64,000 bases of DNA, taken from positions 16,905 through 80,904 of the forward strand of contig NZ_JFBL01000013.1 of the NCBI RefSeq assembly GCF_000597725.1. Direction: 5' to 3'. The stretch is from Sulfurospirillum arcachonense DSM 9755 (GTDB lineage Bacteria; Campylobacterota; Campylobacteria; Campylobacterales; Sulfurospirillaceae). Positions 9,416-18,322 of this stretch are shown piece after piece. The notes below the pieces were generated by a model. It had not been told where the DNA came from, ran no database searches, and saw only the letters and a list, made by a program, of their open reading frames with translations. A program made the position numbers and the translations under genes. The first letter of the stretch is position 1. Each line of letters begins with the position of its first letter.

Positions 9416-10615
9416 TTATTTTTTATCCCGTTTACTTCTTTTTTCTAAATACTCTAACAAATCAAATAACTCTTTATTTTCTTTTGTGAGTTTTGATTTG
9501 TTAAGAGTTTTGAGATAATAACGTAAAAATGTCAAACTACTATACGGATAGTCTATTCCAGCATCTTTAAAATGCTTTGTAATAATATTTGACGAACTTG
9601 CTTTTTCCCACATTAACCTATCAAATAAAAATGCCATAGAATCCAAAATACCTATTAAACTTTTGATATTTTTTTCATACGATGATTCAAATTTTTTTGT
9701 AAACTCTTCAAAAAACAATTCAAAATACTCATCTGTAATAGGAACCAAAGCTTCATTTTCTTCTCGTAAAGTTCCTACTCTATCAATAGCATCTACATAG
9801 ATTCTTTTTATATGCCTTATACTCTTTGTTAAAGGCATAAACCTTTCATCATCTTTATCTAGCTGTCCTAATTTTTCAAGTTTATACTTAATATCACTTT
9901 CCATTACAGACAAGTTTGATTTTATACTTGCCATCTCAGAAATATTTTTTTCTAAACGTCTTTTTGCTTCTTTATATCTTGTGTGTTTTAAAAAAATAGT
10001 AGAAAATGCAATTTTTGGATATATGAAACTTTTTTTATATATATCATGAATACTATTGATATCTTGTATATTTCTATATGTCTGCGTTAAACTTCCATCG
10101 GCTAAAGAAATATCAATTTCAAGTAAATTATTATACGCTGTAAATAAAAATCTTTTCATCTTAAAATAGTCTAGTTCTTCTTCATCAGATTGGAGTTGGT
10201 AATCTTTGTATTTATCTACGGTTTCATGCAAAGAAGCAAAAAACTTATTCATAGTAGCTTCAATAAAGCCATTAGGAACGCTCTTTGCAGAGTACGAATC
10301 AACATCTAACTTATCTAAAGTATCTTCATCAGATAAAGCAAAAATACCTGTTTGTAAAATCATACGGGCTGCATCTTCAACCGAAGTTGGTGCTGAACTC
10401 TGTTTAGGCTCTTCAAGAACAATGATGTCATCTTGATATTTGTTTATATTTGTTACCGTTTCATCATTGATTTTAAAAGAAACTTTCAATCCAATAGCAG
10501 GCATATAATCAAAATCATCCCACATTTGAATATCAAATTTATACTTTTTTTTATCTTCAGAAAGTATCAATCCTGAACCATTGTCCAAATTATAAAAGAT
10601 TATAGTTCCGTTCAT
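9416..10615 (-). CDS. Unrecognised protein with N-terminal OB-like domain and helical coiled-coil body
   Basis: I do not recognise a named family. The ATG at 10615 follows AAAGGAA with ideal spacing, so I prefer it to the upstream ATG at 10666; this gives 399 residues. Residues 1-60 (GTIIFYNLDNGSGLILSEDK through VSFKIND) look like a cold-shock or S1-type OB fold. The rest is charged and helical, with a probable coiled coil near residues 225-310 and a basic end (LEKRSKRDKK). It could be an RNA- or DNA-binding regulator, by inference only. It is transcribed divergently from the transporter at 10778 and is separate from the rdgB operon. Confidence 0.7.
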   Translation of the reverse strand: MNGTIIFYNLDNGSGLILSEDKKKYKFDIQMWDDFDYMPAIGLKVSFKINDETVTNINKYQDDIIVLEEPKQSSAPTSVEDAARMILQTGIFALSDEDTLDKLDVDSYSAKSVPNGFIEATMNKFFASLHETVDKYKDYQLQSDEEELDYFKMKRFLFTAYNNLLEIDISLADGSLTQTYRNIQDINSIHDIYKKSFIYPKIAFSTIFLKHTRYKEAKRRLEKNISEMASIKSNLSVMESDIKYKLEKLGQLDKDDERFMPLTKSIRHIKRIYVDAIDRVGTLREENEALVPITDEYFELFFEEFTKKFESSYEKNIKSLIGILDSMAFLFDRLMWEKASSSNIITKHFKDAGIDYPYSSLTFLRYYLKTLNKSKLTKENKELFDLLEYLEKRSKRDKK

Positions 10616-10679
10616 AAAAAATTCCTTTAAAATATGATAGCACAATGTTTTTAAAGTTACAAACATATCATTGAATGAT

Positions 10680-10712
10680 AGTAACTAGTAATAATTATCA
10701 TTAAAAAATTTA
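10680..10712. promoter_or_regulatory. Possible Fur-like operator in a divergent intergenic region
   Basis: The space between the divergent genes at 10615 and 10778 contains ATGATAGTAACTAGTAATA followed by ATTATCATTA. This partly resembles an iron-box style GATAAT/ATTATC inverted repeat. The match is loose and the region is very AT-rich, so I list it only as a weak candidate for control of the transporter. Confidence 0.2.
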
Positions 10713-10777
10713 AATACTTTTTAAAGTTTAATTAGGGTAAAATCTCTCCTAATTAAAATTTTTTAGGAATTTGTTCC

Positions 10778-12094
10778 ATGCTAAAAACAATCATGCCATT
10801 AAATCTCATTATTTCTCTTCGCTTTTTTGGACTTTTTATCGTTCTACCTGTTTTATCTGTTTATGCTTTAAGCCTTAAAGGGGCAAATGAACTCTTGATA
10901 GGAATTGCAATAGGTGGTTATGCCTTAACTCAAATGCTACTCCAAGTTCCATTTGGAATGCTCTCAGATAAAATCGGACGTAAGATTACTATTACTATTG
11001 GTCTTGTTATCTTTATCATTGGTTCTCTGATTTGTGCATTTTCTACTGATATATATATGCTTATTTTAGGAAGACTTCTTCAAGGAGCAGGTGCTATAGG
11101 AGCTGTAGCAGTTGCTATGATAAGTGATATGATAAAAGAAGAGATACGCGCAAAAGCTATGGCTATCATGGGTGGAAGTATTGCTTTGACATTTGCTTTA
11201 TCTATGGTTTTAGGACCACTAATTAGTGGCTATTGGGGTATCGATAAACTCTTTTTCATAACAGCAGCCTGTGCTTTTTTAGCTATCTTTGTACTCTATA
11301 TAAAAGTGCCAAATCCTCCAAAAATAACTCATGATTATGAGAATAATACAAAAGATATTATAAAAATTTTAAAAGATAAAAACCTTATAAAAATGAACAT
11401 AACAAATATGCTTCAAAAAGGCATGATGACTTTAGCATTTTTAACAATCCCTATTATGATGGTAAGAGAGTTTGGTTACTTAAAAACTGAACTTTGGCAA
11501 GTCTATATGCCTGCTATGGTTTTTGGTATCTTTGCTATGGGTTTCTCGGCTGTCATGGGAGAAAAAAAGAAAAAACCAAAAGAAGTACTTATCATAGGAA
11601 TTATCTTTTTTGGTCTAGCTTTTTCTATCATGGGTTATACTCACTCTGCTGCTGTATTTATAACAGGTGTGGTTGTCTTTTTTATAGGTTTTAATGTGCA
11701 CGAACCACTCCTTCAATCACTAGCGAGTAAATACGCAAAAGTACATCAAAAGGGTGCTGCTTTAGGTGTTTTTAACTCTTTTGGGCATTTTGGTACATTT
11801 ACTGGAGCTTTATGGGGTGGACACTATCTTAAGTGGTATGGCATTGAGTCTATTGCTCTTGTTGTTATTATTACATGTATACTTTGGGTATTTCTTATTA
11901 TCTCTTTAGAAAATCCCGTTTTTACAAAAAATATATATATCCCATTTAACGAATTTATAGAGGAAAAACTTCAAGTTTTAAATAATACCAATGGAGTTAT
12001 AGAGTGGTACAAAAATGAAAATGAAAAAGTACTCATCATAAAATATAACTCAAAAAATATTCAAGAAGAATCCATACTTCCTCTTATAAAATAG
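10778..12094 (+). CDS. MFS transporter, YajR-like with C-terminal YAM-type domain
   Basis: Major facilitator of 438 residues with 12 predicted membrane helices. The motif-A loop is GMLSDKIGRK (residues about 60-69), and GRLLQGAGAIGAVAVAMISD fits drug/H+ antiporter-type members. After the last helix a soluble tail of about 60 residues (VIEWYKNENEKVLIIKY) has the strand-helix pattern of the small ferredoxin-like YAM domain of E. coli YajR. The substrate is unknown. The stop codon directly abuts the ATG of the next membrane gene (TAGATG), so the two are co-translated. The start ATG follows TAGGAA. Confidence 0.85.
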   Translation: MLKTIMPLNLIISLRFFGLFIVLPVLSVYALSLKGANELLIGIAIGGYALTQMLLQVPFGMLSDKIGRKITITIGLVIFIIGSLICAFSTDIYMLILGRLLQGAGAIGAVAVAMISDMIKEEIRAKAMAIMGGSIALTFALSMVLGPLISGYWGIDKLFFITAACAFLAIFVLYIKVPNPPKITHDYENNTKDIIKILKDKNLIKMNITNMLQKGMMTLAFLTIPIMMVREFGYLKTELWQVYMPAMVFGIFAMGFSAVMGEKKKKPKEVLIIGIIFFGLAFSIMGYTHSAAVFITGVVVFFIGFNVHEPLLQSLASKYAKVHQKGAALGVFNSFGHFGTFTGALWGGHYLKWYGIESIALVVIITCILWVFLIISLENPVFTKNIYIPFNEFIEEKLQVLNNTNGVIEWYKNENEKVLIIKYNSKNIQEESILPLIK

Positions 12095-12514
12095 ATGGTT
12101 TATCTTACACTTTTTTTCACTTCACTAGGGGCTGCTACGCTTCTTCCTGGTGGAAGTGAAGCCCTTTTGCTTTATTATAAATCACAAGGGCTCAATACCT
12201 TCTTACTGCTTAGCTTTGCAACGACTGGAAATACTCTTGGCTCTGTTATAAACTATTTTTTAGGGAAATACTTCAACACTTGGGCAGTGAATAAAAAATA
12301 TATCTCTGATAAAAACATAAAAAAAGCAGAAAAGTATTTTGAAAAGTATGGAGCTTTTGCTCTTTTACTTGCATGGGTTCCAATCATAGGAGATCCTATA
12401 ACTTTTGTAGCTGGTATATTGCGTTATGCTTTTTGGAAATTCTTCGTTTTAGTACTTCTCTCAAAACTACTGCGTTATGCTTTTTTGCTTTACATGTATG
12501 AGGTTGTTACTTAA
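12095..12514 (+). CDS. YqaA-like DedA-family membrane protein
   Basis: Small integral membrane protein of 139 residues with three to four hydrophobic stretches. LGAATLLPGGSEALLLYY and FALLLAWVPIIGDPITFVAG are typical of the YqaA branch of the DedA/VTT (SNARE-associated) superfamily; the G-x-x-x-P-x-x-x-E segment and the later P-x-x-G-D-P segment are the re-entrant loops. DedA proteins are proposed lipid scramblases or proton-dependent transporters. The start abuts the stop of the MFS gene, with no spacer. A TACATGTA lies in the last codons. Confidence 0.85.
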   Translation: MVYLTLFFTSLGAATLLPGGSEALLLYYKSQGLNTFLLLSFATTGNTLGSVINYFLGKYFNTWAVNKKYISDKNIKKAEKYFEKYGAFALLLAWVPIIGDPITFVAGILRYAFWKFFVLVLLSKLLRYAFLLYMYEVVT

Positions 12515-12558
12515 ACTCATTTAATATGGCATTAAACGCCTAACTATTTTTTAAGAAT

Positions 12559-12969
12559 TCATTGTGAACTTAAAGTATATATCAACCCTTTTTTTGCATC
12601 ATGACTTTTTGTAGCAAATTGTTTTAAAATATCTATACTTACATAGTCAAGTAGCATTTCATGAGTTGATTCTAAAACTATTTTTGGTGCTGCTCCAGCA
12701 CGAAAAGCTTCAATCCAACGAAGTGCACACAAACACCATGGCTGTCCAGGTTGTACACCCTCAAATCCAAATTGATGTTTAGGAGTACTCAAATCATTCC
12801 CTTGCTCTTTAGAATATTTTAAAAACTCTTCACTCGCTATAATACACACCGTATGCTCTCCACTATCTTCTTTAACATAGCTACAAAACCCATCTCTATA
12901 AAAGCCTGTTTTTGGTCTATGGCAACAAGGTCTTAGTACGGTTCCTAAAACATTTTTCTCTTCCATCAT
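12559..12969 (-). CDS. DUF2237 family protein
   Basis: Protein of 136 residues that matches the DUF2237 family throughout. NVLGTVLRPCCHRPKTGFYR at the N-terminus carries a Cys-Cys pair; GNDLSTPKHQFGFEG and PGQPWCLCALRWIEAFRAG follow, then LESTHEMLLDYV. The function is unknown; the conserved cysteines suggest metal or redox chemistry, which is inference. GGGAT precedes the start. A second, decayed copy of the 3' half of this gene and its upstream region lies at about 13582-13810, so the locus was once duplicated. Confidence 0.85.
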   Translation of the reverse strand: MMEEKNVLGTVLRPCCHRPKTGFYRDGFCSYVKEDSGEHTVCIIASEEFLKYSKEQGNDLSTPKHQFGFEGVQPGQPWCLCALRWIEAFRAGAAPKIVLESTHEMLLDYVSIDILKQFATKSHDAKKGLIYTLSSQ

Positions 12970-13339
12970 AATCCCTTTTTGCTTTAGTTTATTGCTTTTT
13001 ATCTTAATTCTTTTTATCTATTAAAAAATAATTTTAAATTTTTAGGCGAGGTTATTGTTTGATTTTATAATAGTTCCAATCTAACTTTTTTAACTTCATA
13101 TAAAAATGTTGTAAAACATATTTAGATTATTTAACATTCTATTCCAAGATTTTTCTACCATTCTTTTTTATTTTACTTATATAAGTTTTCTAGATTATAG
13201 GACTATGGCACTTTTTGAAACCTAAAAAGATTTTTCTTGTTATATTATAGATAATATTGCTTCAATTTATCATTATATTTACCTAATATGTTACGATAGT
13301 GTACAGTTATATTGATACTTTTAAATATAAGGAGTACAA
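12970..13339. other. Intergenic stretch without a recognisable gene
   Basis: This AT-rich gap lies upstream of the minus-strand DUF2237 gene and of the small plus-strand gene at 13340. About 26 bases at 13022-13047 (AAAAAATAATTTTAAATTTT and beyond) recur at 13785-13810 as part of the duplicated DUF2237 block. No clear promoter boxes, RNA or further gene were recognised. Confidence 0.5.
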
Positions 13340-13537
13340 ATGGGAAAGTTATTTGGAGAAACTGTCTTAATTTCAAAAGATATAAAAAAATGGGGTTATA
13401 TTATATATGATGAGAATGAAAAGACTATAGTAGAACCAAAATATGAATTTAATACGCAACATGAAGCAGAAGAAGTACTAATTAATGCTCTTCAAGAATG
13501 CAAAAAAAATTTTGAAGCAGAAAAAGTCACACAGTAA
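13340..13537 (+). CDS. Small unrecognised protein (65 residues)
   Basis: A short frame with a good ribosome site (TAAGGAGTACAA) before its ATG, so probably a real gene. The product is soluble and charged, with a likely strand segment (WGYIIYDENEKTIVEPKY) followed by a helix rich in Glu and Lys. I do not recognise a family. It sits between the intact DUF2237 gene and its decayed duplicate and may be a late insertion between them. Confidence 0.55.
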   Translation: MGKLFGETVLISKDIKKWGYIIYDENEKTIVEPKYEFNTQHEAEEVLINALQECKKNFEAEKVTQ

Positions 13538-13935
13538 GTTTTAACTACTTTGTGCTTTATAAAGCTTCATTAATTTATTGCAAATTTAGAGTATAAACTA
13601 ACCCTTTTTTTGATCATGATTTTCTACAACAAATTGCTTAAGTACATCTAAACTTACGTAATCTAATATCATCTCATGAGTTACTTCTAAAACTATTTTT
13701 GGTGCTTGTAAGACTTAAATCCAACGAAGAGCACACATGCTCTACACTATCTTCTTTAGCATAATCGCAAAATCTATCTCTATAAAAAAATAATTTTAAA
13801 TTTTTAGGCTTTATATGTATTCAATATAAAAACACATCTTATTAGGTTTTGTTATATGTTTTAGAATTTTATTTATCTATATGAACTATTTTTGATAAAG
13901 ATATCGCAATTTAACCTCGATACTATCACCAGATT
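13538..13935. other. Gap holding the DUF2237 remnant
   Basis: No intact gene lies here. About 230 bases (13582-13810) are the duplicated DUF2237 remnant with its former upstream tract. The remaining DNA, 13811-13935, is AT-rich and shows nothing recognisable apart from being downstream of the minus-strand gene at 13936. Confidence 0.6.
13582..13785 (-). pseudogene. Decayed duplicate of the DUF2237 gene
   Basis: The DNA at about 13582-13785 aligns base for base with blocks of the DUF2237 gene at 12559-12969. Matching pieces include AAAACTATTTTTGGTGCT, ATCCAACGAAG and CACTATCTTCTTTA. The copy lost about 13 bases after GGTGCT, then about 125 bases between two CACAC repeats, then the 5' coding part, where ATAAAA joins the duplicated upstream tract. 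Several stops and frameshifts interrupt it. It is non-functional as a protein gene. Confidence 0.8.
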
Positions 13936-14670
13936 TTATCCAAACTGTTGAAATACTTTACCAGTTATTTTGCTTGACGCAATAGATTTTCTAAATTTTT
14001 CATACATTAAATCTTGAACTGTTTTTAGTTCATCTACGTCTTTATCTTCACCTTTATCTAGTTCGGCTGTAAGCGTATCAACTAAATCGTTCTTCATTTC
14101 ATTTTTAACTGTTGATTCTACTGGATTTTCTTCACCTGCATACATTTCCAAGCTGTCGTACGCTTGATTGATATAATCTTTAAATTTTGAAAAAGTAGCA
14201 GATACTTTTTCATCTGCCATATAAATTTCTTCAAACATATCTAATACATTGTTTAAAGCTTCCATATCACACTCTACTTTAAAAGAAGCATTTTTAGCTG
14301 TGATCATACCCATACTTTGTGTTTCATCAGCACTATAAGAATAATTATATTTTACTATTCCTAAAACAGCTTTAAGAAGATTTTCATCTGTTCCTTCATC
14401 AAGCATCTTTTTTGTTGTAGCATCAACAGCATCTGTCACTTCTTTAGAAGTTCCTTCAGGTAAAATATATACACCTATTCCTTCACCAGATTCTTTAGAT
14501 GCTTTTAACTCTGGAATACTATCTATAATTTCATTTAAATAATCATCTAAACCTTTATACTCTTCTTGGGTTAATGAACCGTTTTGCTCACGCTCTTTTG
14601 CACACAAATCTGCATATTTATTATTTTGAATAAACAATGTATAACCTGTTCCTGTTTTATCTACATGCAT
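13936..14670 (-). CDS. Unrecognised acidic protein (244 residues)
   Basis: No family is recognised. The product is soluble and rich in Asp and Glu (for example ELDKGEDKDVDELK), with no signal peptide or membrane helix. It appears mainly helical with some strand segments. A strong ribosome site, ATAGGAGAAAAGT, precedes the ATG, and the codon use is like that of its neighbours, so the gene is probably real. It stands alone, with gaps of over 200 bases on either side and no operon partner to hint at a role. Confidence 0.65.
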   Translation of the reverse strand: MHVDKTGTGYTLFIQNNKYADLCAKEREQNGSLTQEEYKGLDDYLNEIIDSIPELKASKESGEGIGVYILPEGTSKEVTDAVDATTKKMLDEGTDENLLKAVLGIVKYNYSYSADETQSMGMITAKNASFKVECDMEALNNVLDMFEEIYMADEKVSATFSKFKDYINQAYDSLEMYAGEENPVESTVKNEMKNDLVDTLTAELDKGEDKDVDELKTVQDLMYEKFRKSIASSKITGKVFQQFG

Positions 14671-14889
14671 ACTTTTCTCCTATGTGAGGGCTATAATAAT
14701 ATAACAATTTAGTATTAACATATAATAAGCAAAATATATTCCGTATTAAAATACACCCTTCATAACTTGCGAGAACATAAAAATAGCGTCAGGCGCCTTT
14801 TAAATTATATTTTTTTATTTATGAAAAATGAAATAGAAATGTAGTTAAATAATGAAGAATTATGCTTTTTACATAATCCTTTCACTGTT

Positions 14890-15711
14890 TTATACCATTC
14901 GTACTTCTCTTTGAGGGAATGGGATGGTGATTTTTTCATTGTTTAAAGCATCTAGTATTTTTAAATTTACATCGTATTGAGTTTTAAAATAGTTTTTTGT
15001 TGGAGCCCAGTATCTGTAGCCTATATCTATGGAGCTATCTCCAAAGTTTTCTATGCCTACGATAGGCTCTTGCTCACTAGAAACTTCTTTACATGTAGAT
15101 ATTACTTTTTTTATAACTTCTATGCACTTTTTAGCATCACTGTCATATGCGATTCCAACACTACCTTCAACAATACGATAAGAAAAAGAGTTTACTAAAA
15201 CATCTCCTATCATGTATTTGTTTGGTATGGTTATTTGTTCTTTATCTTCATTGATTAAAACTGTATACGCTAGTTTTATCTCTTCTACTTCTCCATATAC
15301 GTTGTGTGTAGTTATAGTATCACCAATCTTAAAAGGTTTAGTTACAATAAGAACAACACCTGCAGCAAAGTTTGATACACTTCCTTGCAAAGCCAAACCA
15401 GCCGTTAAAGATAAAGCACCAAGAGCAGCAACAAATGGCCCTATAGAAATACCAAGTTTTCCAAGAGCTAAAATCCCCATCATACCAATAATAAGAAAGC
15501 GAATTAAATTAGCCACAAACGAACTAAGCGTTTCATCTATCTTTGTTTTGAGCAGATTTAAAACTATTTTGTGAACATATTTTGAGACAGAGATACCAAT
15601 ACCAAAAATAATAACAGCACCAAGGATTTGTAAACTATAGTTGGCAAAAAATGCTATCATCACATCATAAAACTTTGTTACATTTACTAACTCTTGTTCT
15701 ACTTTTTCCAT
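14890..15711 (-). CDS. Small-conductance mechanosensitive channel (MscS family)
   Basis: Inner-membrane tension-gated channel of 273 residues that releases solutes on osmotic downshock. Three membrane helices lie near residues 20-45, 63-83 and 90-115. The pore helix shows the Ala/Gly pattern ALGALSLTAGLALQGSVSNF and is followed by the beta domain (KPFKIGDTI) and the alpha-beta vestibule. The length is close to that of E. coli MscS. AAGGAGC lies before the ATG. It is monocistronic as far as can be seen. Confidence 0.93.
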   Translation of the reverse strand: MEKVEQELVNVTKFYDVMIAFFANYSLQILGAVIIFGIGISVSKYVHKIVLNLLKTKIDETLSSFVANLIRFLIIGMMGILALGKLGISIGPFVAALGALSLTAGLALQGSVSNFAAGVVLIVTKPFKIGDTITTHNVYGEVEEIKLAYTVLINEDKEQITIPNKYMIGDVLVNSFSYRIVEGSVGIAYDSDAKKCIEVIKKVISTCKEVSSEQEPIVGIENFGDSSIDIGYRYWAPTKNYFKTQYDVNLKILDALNNEKITIPFPQREVRMV

Positions 15712-15766
15712 TTGATTAGCTCCTTATTGCCAAGTAAAATAAATCTATTATACTATTATTGGCTAG

Positions 15767-16891
15767 CTAGCGTCTACTCACTTTTATCAATCTAAAAAGC
15801 TGCTCTACTTTTTTCTCTACTAAACCCAATACTTTTTGTTTATCCATAGCTGTTTTTAAACTCATAGGAGAATCTATAACAGAAAAGACTGAAGTGACTC
15901 CGCACTCATGGATTTCATCTGTAACTTCACTGCATCCTCCAGCTAATGCTACACAAGGAACACCCTCTTCTTTACACAGTTTTCCTATACCATCGATTAC
16001 TTTTCCCATGGTTGATTGTCTATCTATCTTGCCCTCACCTGTTATAACAAAATCTGCATTTTTGATTTTACTTTGAAACTCGACTTGTTCTAAAACTATC
16101 TCTATACCTGATTGTAATTTGGCATTTAAAAAAGCCAAAAAGCCAAATCCTAAACCTCCAGCAGCACCACTTCCTGCTACATATGCCAAATCTTCATTTA
16201 CAATTTTTGCAAAAGCTTTAAGCTCTTTATCTAAAAACTCTATCATTTTCTCATCTGCACCTTTTTGCTTAGCATAAACATATGCCGCACCATTTGGTCC
16301 ATAAAGAGGATTATTCACATCACAAGCGATTTTAAAACTACACTCTTCAAGTTCTTTTAAAACATCTTGTTTATCTATGAAAACGATTTTTGATAAATCT
16401 TTTGCAAAAACTATCTCTTTTTTATACTCATCTAAAAACTTCCATCCCAAAGCTCGTAACATTCCCAGACCTGCGTCATTTGTAGCACTTCCGCCAATAC
16501 CTACAATAAACTCTCTTGCTCCTCTTTTTATAGCATCAACAATAAGCTCTCCCGTACCAAATGTACTTGTTATACTAGGATCTCTTTTTTCTTCAATCAC
16601 AAGAGGCAGTCCACTCGCACTCGCCATCTCTATAACAGCAGTATTGTCTTGTAAAATAGTATATGTTGCTTCTACATCTTCTCCCAAAGGATCTTTACAT
16701 GTAAGAGTTATAAGCTTTGCTCCAAGACTTGAACTAAGAGCCTCCACAGTACCTTCTCCCCCATCAGCTACAGGACAAACTACTATTTCACTTTTCTCAT
16801 ATACTTTTTTTATACCTTTTGTAACGTGAAGTGCTAGTTCACTTGAACTAGCGCTCCCTTTAAACGAATCAATTGCTATTACAACTCTCAT
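15767..16891 (-). CDS. glxK: Glycerate kinase (GlxK family)
   Basis: Type I glycerate kinase of 374 residues; it phosphorylates glycerate, usually to 2-phosphoglycerate, with ATP. The N-terminal IAIDSFKGSASSSELA, the glycine loop FIVGIGGSATNDAGLGMLRA and the segment GSGAAGGLGFGF are characteristic, as is FVITGEGKIDRQS. The ATG follows directly on the stop of the GntP-type transporter (TAAATG), so transporter and kinase form one unit. Together they would import glycerate and feed it into lower glycolysis, near enolase. Confidence 0.92.
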   Translation of the reverse strand: MRVVIAIDSFKGSASSSELALHVTKGIKKVYEKSEIVVCPVADGGEGTVEALSSSLGAKLITLTCKDPLGEDVEATYTILQDNTAVIEMASASGLPLVIEEKRDPSITSTFGTGELIVDAIKRGAREFIVGIGGSATNDAGLGMLRALGWKFLDEYKKEIVFAKDLSKIVFIDKQDVLKELEECSFKIACDVNNPLYGPNGAAYVYAKQKGADEKMIEFLDKELKAFAKIVNEDLAYVAGSGAAGGLGFGFLAFLNAKLQSGIEIVLEQVEFQSKIKNADFVITGEGKIDRQSTMGKVIDGIGKLCKEEGVPCVALAGGCSEVTDEIHECGVTSVFSVIDSPMSLKTAMDKQKVLGLVEKKVEQLFRLIKVSRR

Positions 16892-18232
16892 TTAGAGTAA
16901 AATTCCTGCTAAAACTACAACTATACCAATAGTCACTAAACCTTGTACTAAAGTTGCCATTGTATACGCTTTATAAGCTGTTGCAACGTCCATTTTAGAA
17001 AATCTTGATACAACCCAAAAGAAACTATCGTTTGCATGACTTACTGTCATCGCACCCGCACCTATAGCCATAACTGTCAATACTTTTCCAATTTCACTAT
17101 CTAATCCTAAACTAGCAAGAAGAGGAAAGATAATCGTTGAAGTAACAACTAAAGCTGTTGTGGATGAGCCTTGTGCAGATTTTAAAGCAGCTGCTATGAT
17201 AAATGGCACAAGAATACCCATGCTTAGAGTTTGTAGCACATCACCAAGATAAGCCCCAATACCACTCGCTTTGAGTACAGCACCCAACGCTCCACCAGCA
17301 CCTGTAATAATCAAAATCTCACCTGCATTTTTTATACCTTGTCCAACCCAGCCAGAAAGTCTCTCTTCATCAAACTTTGGCATAAGTCTTGCAGCAAAAA
17401 GTACCCCTACAAAAAGAGCATTAGTTGGCGTTCCTAAAAATATAAATAAACCATATAAACTGCTCTCTTTCATTTCTGGAAAAGCCAATTTCACAATACT
17501 AGCTAATGCCATAAGTAAAATAGGAATAAAAATAGGAGCAAAAGATTTAAATGTGCTTGGTAATTCTCCATATTTTTCTTTCACTTCTTCATCTTGTTCC
17601 AAATCAACAAGTGTATCTTCACCACTTTTATAGATTTTACCAGCTCTCATAGCCCAAAAATAACCAGCTAACATAGTTATTATAGAAATAACTAAACCAA
17701 AGATAATCACAAGTCCAAGATTATCTACCATTAAGTTACCAGCTGCGGCAATTGGTCCAGGCGTTGGAGGAACTAGTGTATGAGTAGCAAAAAGACCCGT
17801 TGCAAGAGCAACACTCATAGCTACACCAGAAACTTGTAACTGCTTTACCATAGAACGTTTTAATGCATTTAAGATTACAAAACCACTATCGCAAAAAACA
17901 GGGATAGAAACTATATAACCAATCACAGACATTGCTAAAACAGGGCGTTTTTTACCTACTATTTTTAAAACAACATTTGCCATTTTTATAGCTGCTCCAC
18001 TTTTTTCAAGTATAACACCAATAATGGTTCCTAAAACAATCACAATCCCGATATACGCTAAGATTCCACCAAAACCTTTGGTGATTGTTTTTGCAATATC
18101 TGCTTGCCCCATGCCCACACTAATTGCAATACCATAAGCTGCAATAAGTAAAGCAAGAAATGGATGTAATTTCCATTTACTTGTAGCAATAACAATAAAT
18201 CCAATAGCTACCAATAAAATCAGTACCAACAT
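16892..18232 (-). CDS. GntP-family organic acid transporter, probably for glycerate
   Basis: Permease of 446 residues with 12-14 hydrophobic segments, of the gluconate:H+ symporter family. Hallmarks are the segment HPFLALLIAAYG near the start, FATHTLVPPTPGPIAAAGNL near residue 160 and AKSAQGSSTTALVVTS-like sequence (LKSAQGSSTTALVVTS) near residue 355. Family members carry gluconate, idonate, glycerate or similar acids. Because the next gene is a glycerate kinase with zero spacing, glycerate is the most likely substrate, by inference. A plain intergenic gap lies upstream. Confidence 0.88.
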   Translation of the reverse strand: MLVLILLVAIGFIVIATSKWKLHPFLALLIAAYGIAISVGMGQADIAKTITKGFGGILAYIGIVIVLGTIIGVILEKSGAAIKMANVVLKIVGKKRPVLAMSVIGYIVSIPVFCDSGFVILNALKRSMVKQLQVSGVAMSVALATGLFATHTLVPPTPGPIAAAGNLMVDNLGLVIIFGLVISIITMLAGYFWAMRAGKIYKSGEDTLVDLEQDEEVKEKYGELPSTFKSFAPIFIPILLMALASIVKLAFPEMKESSLYGLFIFLGTPTNALFVGVLFAARLMPKFDEERLSGWVGQGIKNAGEILIITGAGGALGAVLKASGIGAYLGDVLQTLSMGILVPFIIAAALKSAQGSSTTALVVTSTIIFPLLASLGLDSEIGKVLTVMAIGAGAMTVSHANDSFFWVVSRFSKMDVATAYKAYTMATLVQGLVTIGIVVVLAGILL

Positions 18233-18322
18233 AAAGTATCCTTTAAAAGAAAATTTTTTAAATTAATTATAACTTTTGCAAAAAAAGTATAACACAATCA
18301 AAAGGTAAGGTAAAGCATTTTT

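Noticed and set aside
10680..10712. Strong Fur box call
   Set aside because: Only partial agreement with the iron-box pattern in very AT-rich DNA; kept only as a weak candidate feature.
14780..14815. GC-rich patch GCGTCAGGCGCC in the gap before the mscS-facing gene
   Set aside because: Only a short palindrome (AGGCGCCT) is present, too small to call a terminator or binding site.
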